A DNA stretch of 64,000 nt from a virus, in IMG/VR virus record IMGVR_UViG_3300046782_000218, positions 25,119-89,118 of that record. One strand, 5' to 3'. Positions 40,608-48,698 of the stretch are shown here, piece by piece (the first letter of the stretch is position 1; the number at the start of each line of letters is the position of its first letter). A program made the position numbers and the translations under genes. The notes below the pieces were generated by a model that saw nothing but the letters and a program-made list of their open reading frames with translations, was not told the origin of the DNA and ran no database searches.

Positions 40608-43600
40608 TTACGGGATAGAAAGCCGATACGCGAAGTTGAACATCGCCTGAGCGGCGTTGGTCAGCTGGGTGGCGTTCTTGACCGCAGCTATGTAACCGAT
40701 CAAGGCTGCCTTGTTCCCTAGATCAGGGTTGATAACGAAGTTCTCGGTCAGATGGTTGGTGTCTGCCGTAGTCAGGTTGGTGTACTGCGCCTGACCGTAC
40801 TGGATGATGATCTGCGCTCCGGCCACCGCTGTCGGCAGCAGCCACACTCGGTGCACGCCTGCGTTGCCGTTAGCTGTCAGGGGCGTGATTGTGCCGCCGA
40901 CGTCGATGTTGGCCACGTCCAGCGTGGTGCGGGTGGCCGACTCCGAGTTGGTGAGCTGGGTGACGTACCGGAAGGTGGCCGCCGTCTCCAGCGGGCTGGT
41001 AACCTGGTCCGGGTTGTTGGCGCCGTTCTGGAAGTAACCGATGCCAGGTCCGAAGATCGTTCCGGCGGTCTTGTTGATATTCAGGTTCGCGCCGTTAGCT
41101 GACACCACATTGCCAGATACATTAACGGTGCCCAGCGCCTCAGCCAACCCGTTCCGGGTGGGAGCGGGTTGGTTCTGGACGATTGCCGCCGAGATGATGT
41201 TGTAGATAACCCCGGTACCGGTGGCCGACCAGGTCACACCTAGGTCTATGTTCTGACGCTTCTGCACCGAAGTGAGCGGCGTGGTCTGGGTCTGCACTGT
41301 CCCAGTGGAATCGGCGTACCAGTAGTTGACCACGTTGGTCAGAGCACCGCCTGTCAGGGTAACCACCTGGGAGGCGATGTTGACCTGCTGTACCGTGGGT
41401 GTTGCGGGGGTGGTCACGTAGTCCGCGATGTACGCCGTGCCCGCCGACAGGTTGAAGCTGTTTGTAGCGTTGAACGTCATCACAGCGCCGGTAAGTATGC
41501 CGGTACTGAGGAAGTTAGGCAGGAAGCTCCACGAGGCAGCCGAGGCGGTAGTGGCCCGAATGGCGTTACCGAACGCCGGAGTGCCGCTTACCGTGACCCC
41601 GTTTATCTTGAGAACGCTAGGCGAGGTAGCCGTGCCGCCCAGGTCACCCGCCAGTTGAACCACGCCAAGAACGCCAGTTGTGGCCGACGGAAGTGAAGGA
41701 GCGCCGTGCACGTGGTCCGAGTGGCTTACCGTGGATGCTGTGCCGGTAGCGGACGGGGTGTTGAAGGCAGACAACGCGGTGACTGCGCCGAACCCCTCAC
41801 GGCCGTGTACGTGATTGGACGACGCGAATGTGGTGGCTGCGCCAGTTGCGTTGGTGTCAGTTACCGCCGAGTTGGTCGGAGGAGCCGCTGCCGCCATGGG
41901 GTGGACGTGGTCGTCCCGAGCCGGGGTCAAAGAGACACCCACCGACGCCACGGTGCCTATCCCCTCGGTTACTCCGGGGGCCGTGTTGGTGAGCGGAGGC
42001 GTTCCGTGGGTGTGATCACTGTGGCTTACCGTGGTGGCGGTGCCCGAGGTGGACGACTGCCCGTAGGTAAGCTCGGTAACCACAGTGCCGAATCCTTCGC
42101 GGCCGTGCATGTGGTCGCTGGCCGCGAAGGTGGTAGCGCCGCCCGTGTTGGCCGTGTCTCCGGGTGCCGAGTTGCCGGGTACGCCAGCTACCGACATCGG
42201 GTGAACGTGGTCAGACCTTGACGGCGTGCTGCCTATTCCTGCTGAGGCTGCAGTGCCGATGGCCTCGACCACAGACGGGGCGGTGTTGCTAACGATCGGG
42301 GTGCCGTGAGAGTGGTCCTCACGGGCGTACGTGGTGTCAGTTCCGACCACCGTGGGCAGGCCGTAGCTGGTTCCGTCTGTGACCGTGGTGGCAGCGTCGG
42401 TCATCAGCACAACGCCGTCAGTCGGGTGGACGTGGCCAGCGTCGGCCACCTTGCCGGTGGCGCCCAGGGCTGCCGTGCCGATGGGGTTGATGACTACCGG
42501 GTTGTTGTTGAACTCCACGATACCGAAAGCGGAGGTGCTGCCGGTAGGCAGGTTGGCCGCCGACACCGGAACAATCAGGCTCATTACGTTGCCGACGAGG
42601 CTAAGGCCGGTGCCTGCGTTGATCGTGGCTCCGGTGCCTTGAGTCCAGTTGATCGGAGTGGTGCCGATGACGAACGGGCCGGAGCCTACGACAATCCAAC
42701 CGGTGGTGGCCAGCGTGCTGCCGTTACTGATGAAAGTGAACGACCCGGGTATCTCGCTGGCCTCGTCCAGGTCGATGGATCGGGTCAGCACGTACGGCAC
42801 ACTGACGGTACCCAGTGTGGTCACGTCGTAGATGCCGTTGTTCTCGGCGGCAACCTCGTTCTTGATGAGCACGCGATCACTCAGCAGTACTGTGTACCCG
42901 TCGAGAACGAGCACTCCCGGGGCGTTGGCTGTCAGGGTCGCCCCAACGCCACTGGTCCCGTTGTTGTATGTGCTGGCGGGCAGAGGCACCGTGGTCCCGG
43001 CGGCCACCGACGCGTGGATCTTGAGACCACCGGAGCTGGTGAGATCTACATATTCCTTGGTAGCGGCATCCAACGGATTGATCGGGGTGGGCACCTCGAT
43101 CTCTCCGGTGAAGTTCTTGAGACCGCCGATGCTCTGCGTAGTGGTCAGGTCCACGAAGTTTTGCAGGGAACTTCCGGTACCGCCCTGCACTACGGGCAGC
43201 GGAACCGTCAAGCTGGTTGACAGCACCGTAGGATTGGGGTACGTTCCGCCCAGGTCGCCAGCCGCAGCAGCGCCGGTTTGCAGCGCTCCGACGATCCGGG
43301 AGTCATTGCCAGCGGCCACGGTTCCGCTTATCACTCCGACGGGCAGCACGGGAACCCACACCGCAGCGCCAGTGTCCACGCTGTTGGCCACGAAGTACAC
43401 GTTCGTGCCGGTGGTGTTCACCCAGAACGAGCCGACCACGTACCCCAGCGTGTTGTCATCGTTGGGGGTGGGGTTTACCGTGGCAAACGGGTTAGACTTG
43501 AGGATCGTGAACTGGTTGGGGGCGCCCCAGACACCGGCCGTTTTCGGCCCGTAGTACACGCCCGTGTTGGTGGTATCGAGATAGAAATCCCCGTTTTGCC

Positions 43601-43691
43601 CGAGCGTGTTGGACGGAGGTCCTACACCGCTGAGCCACCCGGTGCCCGCAGGGCCGGAAGTACCGGCCGAAGAAACTACGACTACAGTCAT
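40608..43691 (-). CDS. Long tail fibre with histidine-rich HxH repeats
   Basis: This 1027-residue protein starts at the ATG at 43691 with AAGGGA upstream. It has a short collagen-like start and DFYLDTTNTGVYYGPKTAG, shared with the 598-residue fibre. Residues about 430-680 hold eight HxH units (HVHP, HSHG, HVHP, HMHG, HTHG, HVHP, HVHG, HVHG) in a duplicated pattern. In T4-type fibres such HxH motifs bind iron along a trimeric needle. The protein is inferred to be a receptor-contacting fibre. Confidence 0.75.
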   Translation of the reverse strand: MTVVVVSSAGTSGPAGTGWLSGVGPPSNTLGQNGDFYLDTTNTGVYYGPKTAGVWGAPNQFTILKSNPFATVNPTPNDDNTLGYVVGSFWVNTTGTNVYFVANSVDTGAAVWVPVLPVGVISGTVAAGNDSRIVGALQTGAAAAGDLGGTYPNPTVLSTSLTVPLPVVQGGTGSSLQNFVDLTTTQSIGGLKNFTGEIEVPTPINPLDAATKEYVDLTSSGGLKIHASVAAGTTVPLPASTYNNGTSGVGATLTANAPGVLVLDGYTVLLSDRVLIKNEVAAENNGIYDVTTLGTVSVPYVLTRSIDLDEASEIPGSFTFISNGSTLATTGWIVVGSGPFVIGTTPINWTQGTGATINAGTGLSLVGNVMSLIVPVSAANLPTGSTSAFGIVEFNNNPVVINPIGTAALGATGKVADAGHVHPTDGVVLMTDAATTVTDGTSYGLPTVVGTDTTYAREDHSHGTPIVSNTAPSVVEAIGTAASAGIGSTPSRSDHVHPMSVAGVPGNSAPGDTANTGGATTFAASDHMHGREGFGTVVTELTYGQSSTSGTATTVSHSDHTHGTPPLTNTAPGVTEGIGTVASVGVSLTPARDDHVHPMAAAAPPTNSAVTDTNATGAATTFASSNHVHGREGFGAVTALSAFNTPSATGTASTVSHSDHVHGAPSLPSATTGVLGVVQLAGDLGGTATSPSVLKINGVTVSGTPAFGNAIRATTASAASWSFLPNFLSTGILTGAVMTFNATNSFNLSAGTAYIADYVTTPATPTVQQVNIASQVVTLTGGALTNVVNYWYADSTGTVQTQTTPLTSVQKRQNIDLGVTWSATGTGVIYNIISAAIVQNQPAPTRNGLAEALGTVNVSGNVVSANGANLNINKTAGTIFGPGIGYFQNGANNPDQVTSPLETAATFRYVTQLTNSESATRTTLDVANIDVGGTITPLTANGNAGVHRVWLLPTAVAGAQIIIQYGQAQYTNLTTADTNHLTENFVINPDLGNKAALIGYIAAVKNATQLTNAAQAMFNFAYRLSIP

Positions 43692-43699
43692 ACCATCCC

Positions 43700-44071
43700 T
43701 TACGGCACCGTAGTGGGCTGAAGTAGATAGGGGCCTTGAACCAGAGCGGTGGCGTCTACCAACCCAGGGTTCATCCACAGAGTGTAGGTTCCGCCGGTCC
43801 ATCCGGAATTGGCCGACGCGTTAACCACCACTTCCACGGTAGCCGCCGTCACGTTCACGTTGACTTCGCCCTGTGCGGTGTTAGTGACGCTGGTCACTTC
43901 GACCTGAGGAGGAGTCGACCGGTTGGTCACGGCCGGTCGAGCAACGAACTCGAACGTTTTTCCCGCGATATCCATCGGGGTGCCGTCGTCGTTCTGCAGA
44001 GCAAAAACTGCGCTCCATGCCGACCCTTGAGAGGAGATTATCGTGTAGTAGTTCGGCAGAACCGTCGGCAC
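43700..44071 (-). CDS. Small beta-rich fibre-associated protein
   Basis: This 123-residue protein begins MPTVLPNYYTIISSQGSAW and has FALQNDDGTPMDIAGKTFEFVARP and a beta domain ending WMNPGLVDATALVQGPYLLQP. This resembles the amino domain of some baseplate or fibre upper proteins. It starts at GTG with GGGGAG upstream and is immediately upstream of the long fibre, so it probably attaches to it. Confidence 0.6.
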   Translation of the reverse strand: MPTVLPNYYTIISSQGSAWSAVFALQNDDGTPMDIAGKTFEFVARPAVTNRSTPPQVEVTSVTNTAQGEVNVNVTAATVEVVVNASANSGWTGGTYTLWMNPGLVDATALVQGPYLLQPTTVP

Positions 44072-44080
44072 ATCTCCCCT

Positions 44081-44341
44081 TTACTCAGCGTCGTAAACGT
44101 CCTGCGGGAAGATGACGTTACCTTCCCACGAGTGGTCCCACGGCCAGTATTCGACCGACACCACTTGCCCGGTAGCGGCGTAATCGATCTTCTTGATCCG
44201 AGGGCACGGCTGACGGTCGATGGGTACCTTCGCCACGGCGGCATGAATGCCTGCGCAATGGTAGCAGGCCGATTTTCCCTCTACCTCGCCTTCAAAGATC
44301 TTCCGGGCGTCTTCCTTCTCCTGATCGGTCAGTTCCGCCAT
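44081..44341 (-). CDS. Small protein with CxxC motif
   Basis: This 86-residue protein reads MAELTDQEKEDARKIFEGEVEGKSACYHCAGIH and ends YDAE. A CYHC site and another Cys/His pair could bind zinc. It overlaps the 3' end of the neighbouring zinc-ribbon gene. Function is unknown. It belongs to the zinc-rich cluster between terminase and fibres. Confidence 0.6.
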   Translation of the reverse strand: MAELTDQEKEDARKIFEGEVEGKSACYHCAGIHAAVAKVPIDRQPCPRIKKIDYAATGQVVSVEYWPWDHSWEGNVIFPQDVYDAE

Positions 44342-44483
44342 CTTCCGGGTTCTCCTTTGCGCTGACGCTGGCCGTACCGCACCGGTTGCAGAACTCGTAA
44401 TGCTCCTGGAACACGTTCCGGCACTTAGAATTCTTGCACCGAACCAACCCGTATGCGTACAGCCAGTCGCCAGCGGAGGGCAT
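44292..44483 (-). CDS. Zinc-ribbon protein, 63 residues
   Basis: It reads MPSAGDWLYAYGLVRCKNSKCRNVFQEHYEFCNRCG, a zinc ribbon with two cysteine pairs, then a charged tail. The ATG overlaps the stop of the upstream gene (TGATG). It may bind nucleic acid or the terminase. Evidence is motif only. Confidence 0.65.
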   Translation of the reverse strand: MPSAGDWLYAYGLVRCKNSKCRNVFQEHYEFCNRCGTASVSAKENPEDGGTDRSGEGRRPEDL

Positions 44484-44755
44484 CAGTTCAGGGTGACACG
44501 CGGGAAGGGAACCGCCGACCGACTGAGAGCTTCGGTGATCTTGCCTCGGCCCTCCATCAGGGAAGCGCACAGAACCTCGTGCACTTCACGTTGTTTCACG
44601 AACTCCTCGTACTGCTCCATGGTGTTCGCTGTCCACGTCCGGCCGCAGAACTGCTCTGCTGTCGAGTTGCACAGAAGCACCCGAGGTAGCGGCCTCGGAG
44701 TACCGAAAAACGGCCGGTCGGCCGGAGCCACCATCTTTGCTGCTCGGTTGGCCAT
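44483..44755 (-). CDS. Hypothetical protein next to terminase
   Basis: This 90-residue protein begins MANRAAKMVAPADRPFFGTP and has LLCNSTAEQFCGRTWTA and a helical EQYEEFVKQREVHEVLCASL. It overlaps its neighbours by a few bases on both sides, so it is translationally coupled in the terminase operon. No family is recognised. Confidence 0.6.
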   Translation of the reverse strand: MANRAAKMVAPADRPFFGTPRPLPRVLLCNSTAEQFCGRTWTANTMEQYEEFVKQREVHEVLCASLMEGRGKITEALSRSAVPFPRVTLN

Positions 44756-45006
44756 TAGGGCACCCACAGTCCTAGCCCGTGTGCGCGGGCTCGCAGTTTC
44801 CATCGGTCTACGGCTTCCAGCACTTTTTCGCTAGCAACTCGTGACTGGTTTAACGCCTCGGCCGTCCGGTGCGCGTCGTCCGTGTTGGCGCATTGTCGAT
44901 GAGCTACCCCGGACAGGTAAAGTTTCCGGTCGTCCATCGCCATCGGGTGGTCGCACACATTGCACGACCTGGCCCGGTTCCGACGACGTTTGTCTTGTTT
45001 GTTCAT
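44755..45006 (-). CDS. Small Cys-containing basic protein
   Basis: This 83-residue protein starts at the ATG overlapping the terminase stop (ATGA). It reads MNKQDKRRRNRARSCNVCDHPMAMDDRKLYLSG ... CANTDDAHRTAEALN and ends GLWVP. The CxxC...HxxC layout suggests one zinc site behind a very basic tail. A DNA-packaging accessory role is possible from its position. Confidence 0.65.
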   Translation of the reverse strand: MNKQDKRRRNRARSCNVCDHPMAMDDRKLYLSGVAHRQCANTDDAHRTAEALNQSRVASEKVLEAVDRWKLRARAHGLGLWVP

Positions 45007-46625
45007 GACTCTCGGTTCCGCTTGCAGTGTGGGCACCGGATCGGGTGATACTCGCCGAGGTAGGTCCGGTTGCAGTGATCGCAGGTGATGACACCGTAGG
45101 CGTCGGCCCATCCGCCGGACTGCGGCCAAAACGCCATAATAACGGCGTCCGCGCGGTCGGTCGATCGGCCAATGCGCTTGCGGATGTCGTCCTTGGACTC
45201 CACCTGGATGTTTCCACCTGACATTATCCGCCAGTGCGGGGCTGTAAGGTCGCCCAGCATGATGTCATCTGGTGGCAGCATGAGGTCATACCCGTTGCCC
45301 GGGTCTAGCATCTCCCGAAGGTTCCACCAGCTAGCTGACCGGCAGTTGACGAACCCCATGTTGCCGGAGCTGTCCCGGCGGTTGGTCCGAGCGGCGGCAT
45401 TGAATGGGTCCACGGACTTGCGCAGCTCACGCAGTCGGTCGACCACGCCAGCACCGATGCCGATCACGTCTACCACAGCCACCATGCCCTCGCCCGACTC
45501 CAGGATTCCGACCGTGCGACCAGTGGTCTGCATAGTGTCTTCCTTGGACGTCTCGCGGATCTCGGCGATGATGTTGTCATGCCGGATGGCCATCATGGTC
45601 TTATCAGTGCCGGAACGAGCCACGTCCACACCGACCACCTGCATGCCCGTTTCCGGCACCGGCCTGCCAGCCTCGTCCCACGCCTTCCATCGGTCGATGG
45701 CCTGCTCGATCCAGGACAGCGGAACAACGCCGTCTTCATCAGACGAGTAGAACTCGCCGAGCACGCGGTTTTGATACGCGGCGGTCTTCTCGCCCCACTG
45801 CTTCTTGCGCTGGTCGGCCCACTGCATCGATACCCGCTTGGCTGCCACTGCCTCAGCCAGGGTGACGTGTCGAGTCCACCAGTCTTCAAGCCCCGAGGCC
45901 TTGCGGTGAATCTCGTAGAACGTGCCGTTGGGCTCACCGGGGGTGCTGGCCGCCAACGCGAACGCCTCGGGCAGACCGCCCTCAGGGTTAGCACCGGAGA
46001 ACGCGCCCTCGGCGGCTTCAAACGTCTTGGCACCGATCGCCTTCGACTCGTCGAAAACGTACAACACGCTGTCCGCGTGGACGCCCTCGATAAGCTCGGA
46101 GTTGTTGGACGCCACCGCGAACGCTGCGCCATGGTTAAGCTTGATGTTCAGGCTGAGCAGCTCGGATCGCTCATCGAGCGGACCACGACCCAGCTCCGAC
46201 CACTTGATGCGCTTGGCCCACTTGTGGATCTCGGGCCACAAGTACTTTTCGAGCTGTCGCCACGCTCCGGCGGTACTGGCCACCTTCCAGTCCACCCCTG
46301 CAGCGTCCCGGGTAACCACGAACCACAGGATGGCTATCGCTGAGGTGGTGGACTTGCCCAGACCGTGAGGCCCCCGAACTGCTACCCGGCGCTTTACCGG
46401 CAGCGCTGACAGGATCTCGTTCTGGTAGGCGGTCAGACCGCCCTCTTTGCCCCAGTCGATGCAGTTTTGGGCGAAACCGGCGGGGTCACTGTAGTACCGG
46501 TTGGCGTCTCCGGTGTACTCGCTAGGCTCCGGTACCGACTGCTCCTCAGCGTCCACCAGCATTTTGCGTAGCTGCTGCAGCTTCTGGAGCTTGGCCATCA
46601 ACAACTGGTCGTTGGTGGGAGCCAT
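45003..46625 (-). CDS. terL: Terminase large subunit with C-terminal zinc ribbon
   Basis: This 540-residue protein has Walker A RGPHGLGKST (residues 84-93) and Walker B VLYVFDES (187-194, Asp191-Glu192). RNase H-type nuclease acidic positions lie at Asp334 (VVGVDVARSG), Asp386 (VVDVIGIG) and Asp492 (RADAVIMAFW). It pumps and cuts the phage DNA through the portal. The last 30 residues (CDHCNRTYLGEYHPIRCPHC) add a zinc ribbon not present in most terminases. It starts at ATG after GAGG. Confidence 0.92.
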   Translation of the reverse strand: MAPTNDQLLMAKLQKLQQLRKMLVDAEEQSVPEPSEYTGDANRYYSDPAGFAQNCIDWGKEGGLTAYQNEILSALPVKRRVAVRGPHGLGKSTTSAIAILWFVVTRDAAGVDWKVASTAGAWRQLEKYLWPEIHKWAKRIKWSELGRGPLDERSELLSLNIKLNHGAAFAVASNNSELIEGVHADSVLYVFDESKAIGAKTFEAAEGAFSGANPEGGLPEAFALAASTPGEPNGTFYEIHRKASGLEDWWTRHVTLAEAVAAKRVSMQWADQRKKQWGEKTAAYQNRVLGEFYSSDEDGVVPLSWIEQAIDRWKAWDEAGRPVPETGMQVVGVDVARSGTDKTMMAIRHDNIIAEIRETSKEDTMQTTGRTVGILESGEGMVAVVDVIGIGAGVVDRLRELRKSVDPFNAAARTNRRDSSGNMGFVNCRSASWWNLREMLDPGNGYDLMLPPDDIMLGDLTAPHWRIMSGGNIQVESKDDIRKRIGRSTDRADAVIMAFWPQSGGWADAYGVITCDHCNRTYLGEYHPIRCPHCKRNRES

Positions 46626-46638
46626 CGCGACCTCGTTA

Positions 46639-46899
46639 CTAGCTGGCCGGAGGAGCGCCGACGCCCAGCTCGGTCAGCACCTCGCGGAGCGCGTCCTTGA
46701 GAACCGGCTTGAGGGCAGCGGCCAGTCCCTCGACGTCCAGCTTGACGCCGTCCACGGCGGTGGTGACGATGCCCTCTACGTCCTGCTTGAAGTGGTCGAA
46801 CAGCGGAAGAGCAGCCTCGGCGATCTTGTGCGCCTCGTCGTCGCCGACGTCCACGATGTGGCCGAAAAACGTCTTGAGCTTGGCCAGCAGCGATCCCAT
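46639..46899 (-). CDS. Small amphipathic helical protein
   Basis: This 86-residue protein begins MGSLLAKLKTFFGHIVDVGDDEA and is mainly amphipathic helix, ending LGVGAPPAS. It has AAGGAGGTAGCG just before the start. It lies between the two terminase genes. It may be a head-associated or membrane-peripheral protein. No family is recognised. Confidence 0.65.
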   Translation of the reverse strand: MGSLLAKLKTFFGHIVDVGDDEAHKIAEAALPLFDHFKQDVEGIVTTAVDGVKLDVEGLAAALKPVLKDALREVLTELGVGAPPAS

Positions 46900-46937
46900 C
46901 GCTACCTCCTTAGTAAGGGATTAAGGTCTATCAAGCG

Positions 46938-46984
46938 TTGCGCGGGCTGGGAGCAGTGGCCAGACCGGAGACCAGCCCGCGCAA
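46938..46984 (-). terminator. Hairpin with 13-bp stem after small terminase gene
   Basis: TTGCGCGGGCTGG (46938-46950) pairs perfectly with 46972-46984, immediately after the stop at 46987. It probably reduces read-through into the helical-protein and large terminase genes. Confidence 0.65.
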
Positions 46985-46986
46985 GA

Positions 46987-47436
46987 TTAGTTGAGAAGGT
47001 CGAAGTCCTGTTCTGCCCGCTTCGACATCTCTTCGGTGAGCTTGGCGATCTGTGCGTCAACGTCATCAACGGTGAGCAGTTGCACCTTGGTGGCGCTGTC
47101 CAGACCGAGCATCTTGGCTCGACGTTCGAGAATCCGGATCGCGATCTCGACCGACCTCGGGTTGCCTCGCTCGATACCGGGCTGCAGAGCCAACAGCATC
47201 TGGTCCATCCGGCGGCATTCGATCTCTCGAAGCACCTCGATGCTGTGATCCGGCGTGGTCAGCTGCTTGGCCAGAGCCTCGTAAATATCGGCACTGGCCG
47301 CCGCTGGACTGACGTAATTCAGCTCAGTCGCTATGTCCTCGGGGGAGTAACCCGCGATTCGCATTTTGACAGCCTTGCCGCGCCTGATCTGCCGTCTCGA
47401 CCGGGTTGACCGAGCTACCTCTATTTCGACGCTCAC
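46987..47436 (-). CDS. terS: Terminase small subunit (probable)
   Basis: This 149-residue protein begins MSVEIEVARSTRSRRQIRRGKAVKMR and has YSPEDIATELNYVSPAAASADIYEAL, a helix-turn-helix of the small terminase/homeodomain type. A long helical region follows (IECRRMDQMLLALQPGIERGNPRSVEIAIRILERRAKMLGL) with the R-x-x-x-L-L-G-L end common in small terminases. It should bind the packaging start site. It starts at GTG after AAGGAGGTAA. Confidence 0.8.
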   Translation of the reverse strand: MSVEIEVARSTRSRRQIRRGKAVKMRIAGYSPEDIATELNYVSPAAASADIYEALAKQLTTPDHSIEVLREIECRRMDQMLLALQPGIERGNPRSVEIAIRILERRAKMLGLDSATKVQLLTVDDVDAQIAKLTEEMSKRAEQDFDLLN

Positions 47437-47657
47437 GCTGGGGTTACCTCCTTAAGGACCTTGTTGTGCGGAAGGGGTGGCGCAACGGCCGGACCGTCCT
47501 CGGTCTTGGCCGGAAGCTCCATTAGGTTGTACCGAGTGCCTTGCCGGGTGGCGTGTCTGGTTATCCGTCCCTCGCTGGCCCAACGCCAGATAGTTCCTTG
47601 CGGGCGACCAGTCCAGACCGAAGCCTCGACCGAAGTAACCAAGACAGCGTCAGCCAC
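47433..47657 (-). CDS. Small winged-helix/MerR-like DNA-binding protein
   Basis: This 74-residue protein reads MADAVLVTSVEASVWTGRPQGTIWRWASEGRITRHATRQGTRYNLMEL, the pattern of excisionase/MerR-like helix-turn-helix domains (GTIWRW recognition helix, GRI wing). It is the first gene of the structural operon behind the promoter at 47750-47779. It may help packaging-site recognition or regulate the operon. Confidence 0.75.
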   Translation of the reverse strand: MADAVLVTSVEASVWTGRPQGTIWRWASEGRITRHATRQGTRYNLMELPAKTEDGPAVAPPLPHNKVLKEVTPA

Positions 47658-47749
47658 GGCAACCCCCGAACATAGCTTGGGCCCCCCTGTTCCGCAGTTT
47701 AATCAAGCGGAAAAGAGAGGCCCAGAGTGCTGTGTACCCATCCAGTAGA

Positions 47750-47779
47750 ACTATAGCCTTCGGAGCAAGCCGAACACAA
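47750..47779 (-). promoter_or_regulatory. Structural-operon promoter, TTGTGT-18-TATAGT
   Basis: The -10 box TATAGT is at 47750-47755 and the -35 box TTGTGT at 47774-47779. It reads left into the HTH, terminase and head genes. The -35 boxes of this and the divergent promoter are only five bases apart. Confidence 0.7.
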
Positions 47780-47784
47780 GATTA

Positions 47785-47813
47785 TTGCGTTCGTGCGAAT
47801 GACATGGTAAACT
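47785..47813 (+). promoter_or_regulatory. Divergent promoter, TTGCGT-17-TAAACT, leaderless
   Basis: The -35 box is at 47785-47790 and the -10 box at 47808-47813. The ATG of the HTH-HNH gene begins six bases after the -10 box, so the transcript should start at the codon itself. Confidence 0.7.
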
Positions 47814-47819
47814 GGTACC

Positions 47820-48641
47820 ATGGCTCATGTGCATGTGGTTACGATCAACGTTCCCGAATTCGATCGCAGGGTAAAAGAGGCCGGACTAAGCCTTAATAAG
47901 CTTGCGGTAGCGGCCGGAATCAACCGGACCACTTTGGCTAGGTGGCGCAACGCAGGGTACCGGCCTAACCTGGACACTCTGTCCCGGGTTATCGACATCC
48001 TGGGCTGCTCTCTGGACGACGTCACCTCGTCAGACGTCGTGACGGTTCCCGACCGGCAGCCGCCCAAGTCCACAGGCAACTCGATGCAGCCGCCACAGAA
48101 TCACGCTGTTCTGCGAGCCATGGCCCTGATGAAATACGGGCTCGAATGCGCGTGCTGCGGTGAACCCGAGTACATTTTCCTTACCATAGACCACATCGTG
48201 CCAGGCAAACCGGACACGGGTCCCCGTACCAGGCTGTACCGCTGGCTGAAAGTGAACGGGTACCCTGCGGGGTTCCAGACGTTGTGTTTCAATTGCAACA
48301 CGGCCAAGGGCGTTAAGAGGCACTGTCCCCACCGATACCGAGAGCCGATGTCCGACGCGGCTCGACGTACCAGGGGCCTCAAGATAGACGCGCTGATGGC
48401 GTACGGCAGTAAGGTATGCGTCTGCTGCGGGGAGGCCGGTCTTGAGTTCCTGGCGTTGGACCACGTCAACGGGGGTGGTAAAGAACACCGAGCCACCCTG
48501 ACTGGTGACGGTAAGCTTGGCGGAAACGCCTTTTACAGAGCGCTAAAGAAGTTGGGCTGGCCCAACGATCCGCCGTTGCGAGTGCTGTGCCACAACTGCA
48601 ACCACGCGGTTAGTATGGGTGCCTGTCCCCACACTTGGTAA
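47820..48641 (+). CDS. XRE-type HTH fused to two tandem HNH-like domains
   Basis: This 273-residue protein has an XRE helix-turn-helix (residues 14-70: LSLNKLAVAAGINRTTLARWRNAG). Two similar zinc-HNH-like modules follow. The first has CACC (110-113), DH (124-125), CFNC (156-159) and a CPH end. The second has CVCC (200-203), DH (214-215), CHNC (257-260) and a CPH end. The usual final HNH histidine is not in its standard place, so nuclease activity is uncertain. It may act as a DNA-binding regulator or site-specific nuclease. Confidence 0.8.
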   Translation: MAHVHVVTINVPEFDRRVKEAGLSLNKLAVAAGINRTTLARWRNAGYRPNLDTLSRVIDILGCSLDDVTSSDVVTVPDRQPPKSTGNSMQPPQNHAVLRAMALMKYGLECACCGEPEYIFLTIDHIVPGKPDTGPRTRLYRWLKVNGYPAGFQTLCFNCNTAKGVKRHCPHRYREPMSDAARRTRGLKIDALMAYGSKVCVCCGEAGLEFLALDHVNGGGKEHRATLTGDGKLGGNAFYRALKKLGWPNDPPLRVLCHNCNHAVSMGACPHTW

Positions 48642-48649
48642 AACAGTGA

Positions 48650-48671
48650 GCCCCCGGGTCTCCCCGGGGGC
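48650..48671. terminator. Bidirectional terminator
   Basis: GCCCCCGGG pairs with CCCGGGGGC (48650-48658 and 48663-48671). It is followed by GTCTTGT on the plus strand and TGTTTTACC on the minus strand. It lies between two convergent genes. Confidence 0.75.
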
Positions 48672-48698
48672 GTCTTGTCAAGTGGGCATGTACTGGTG

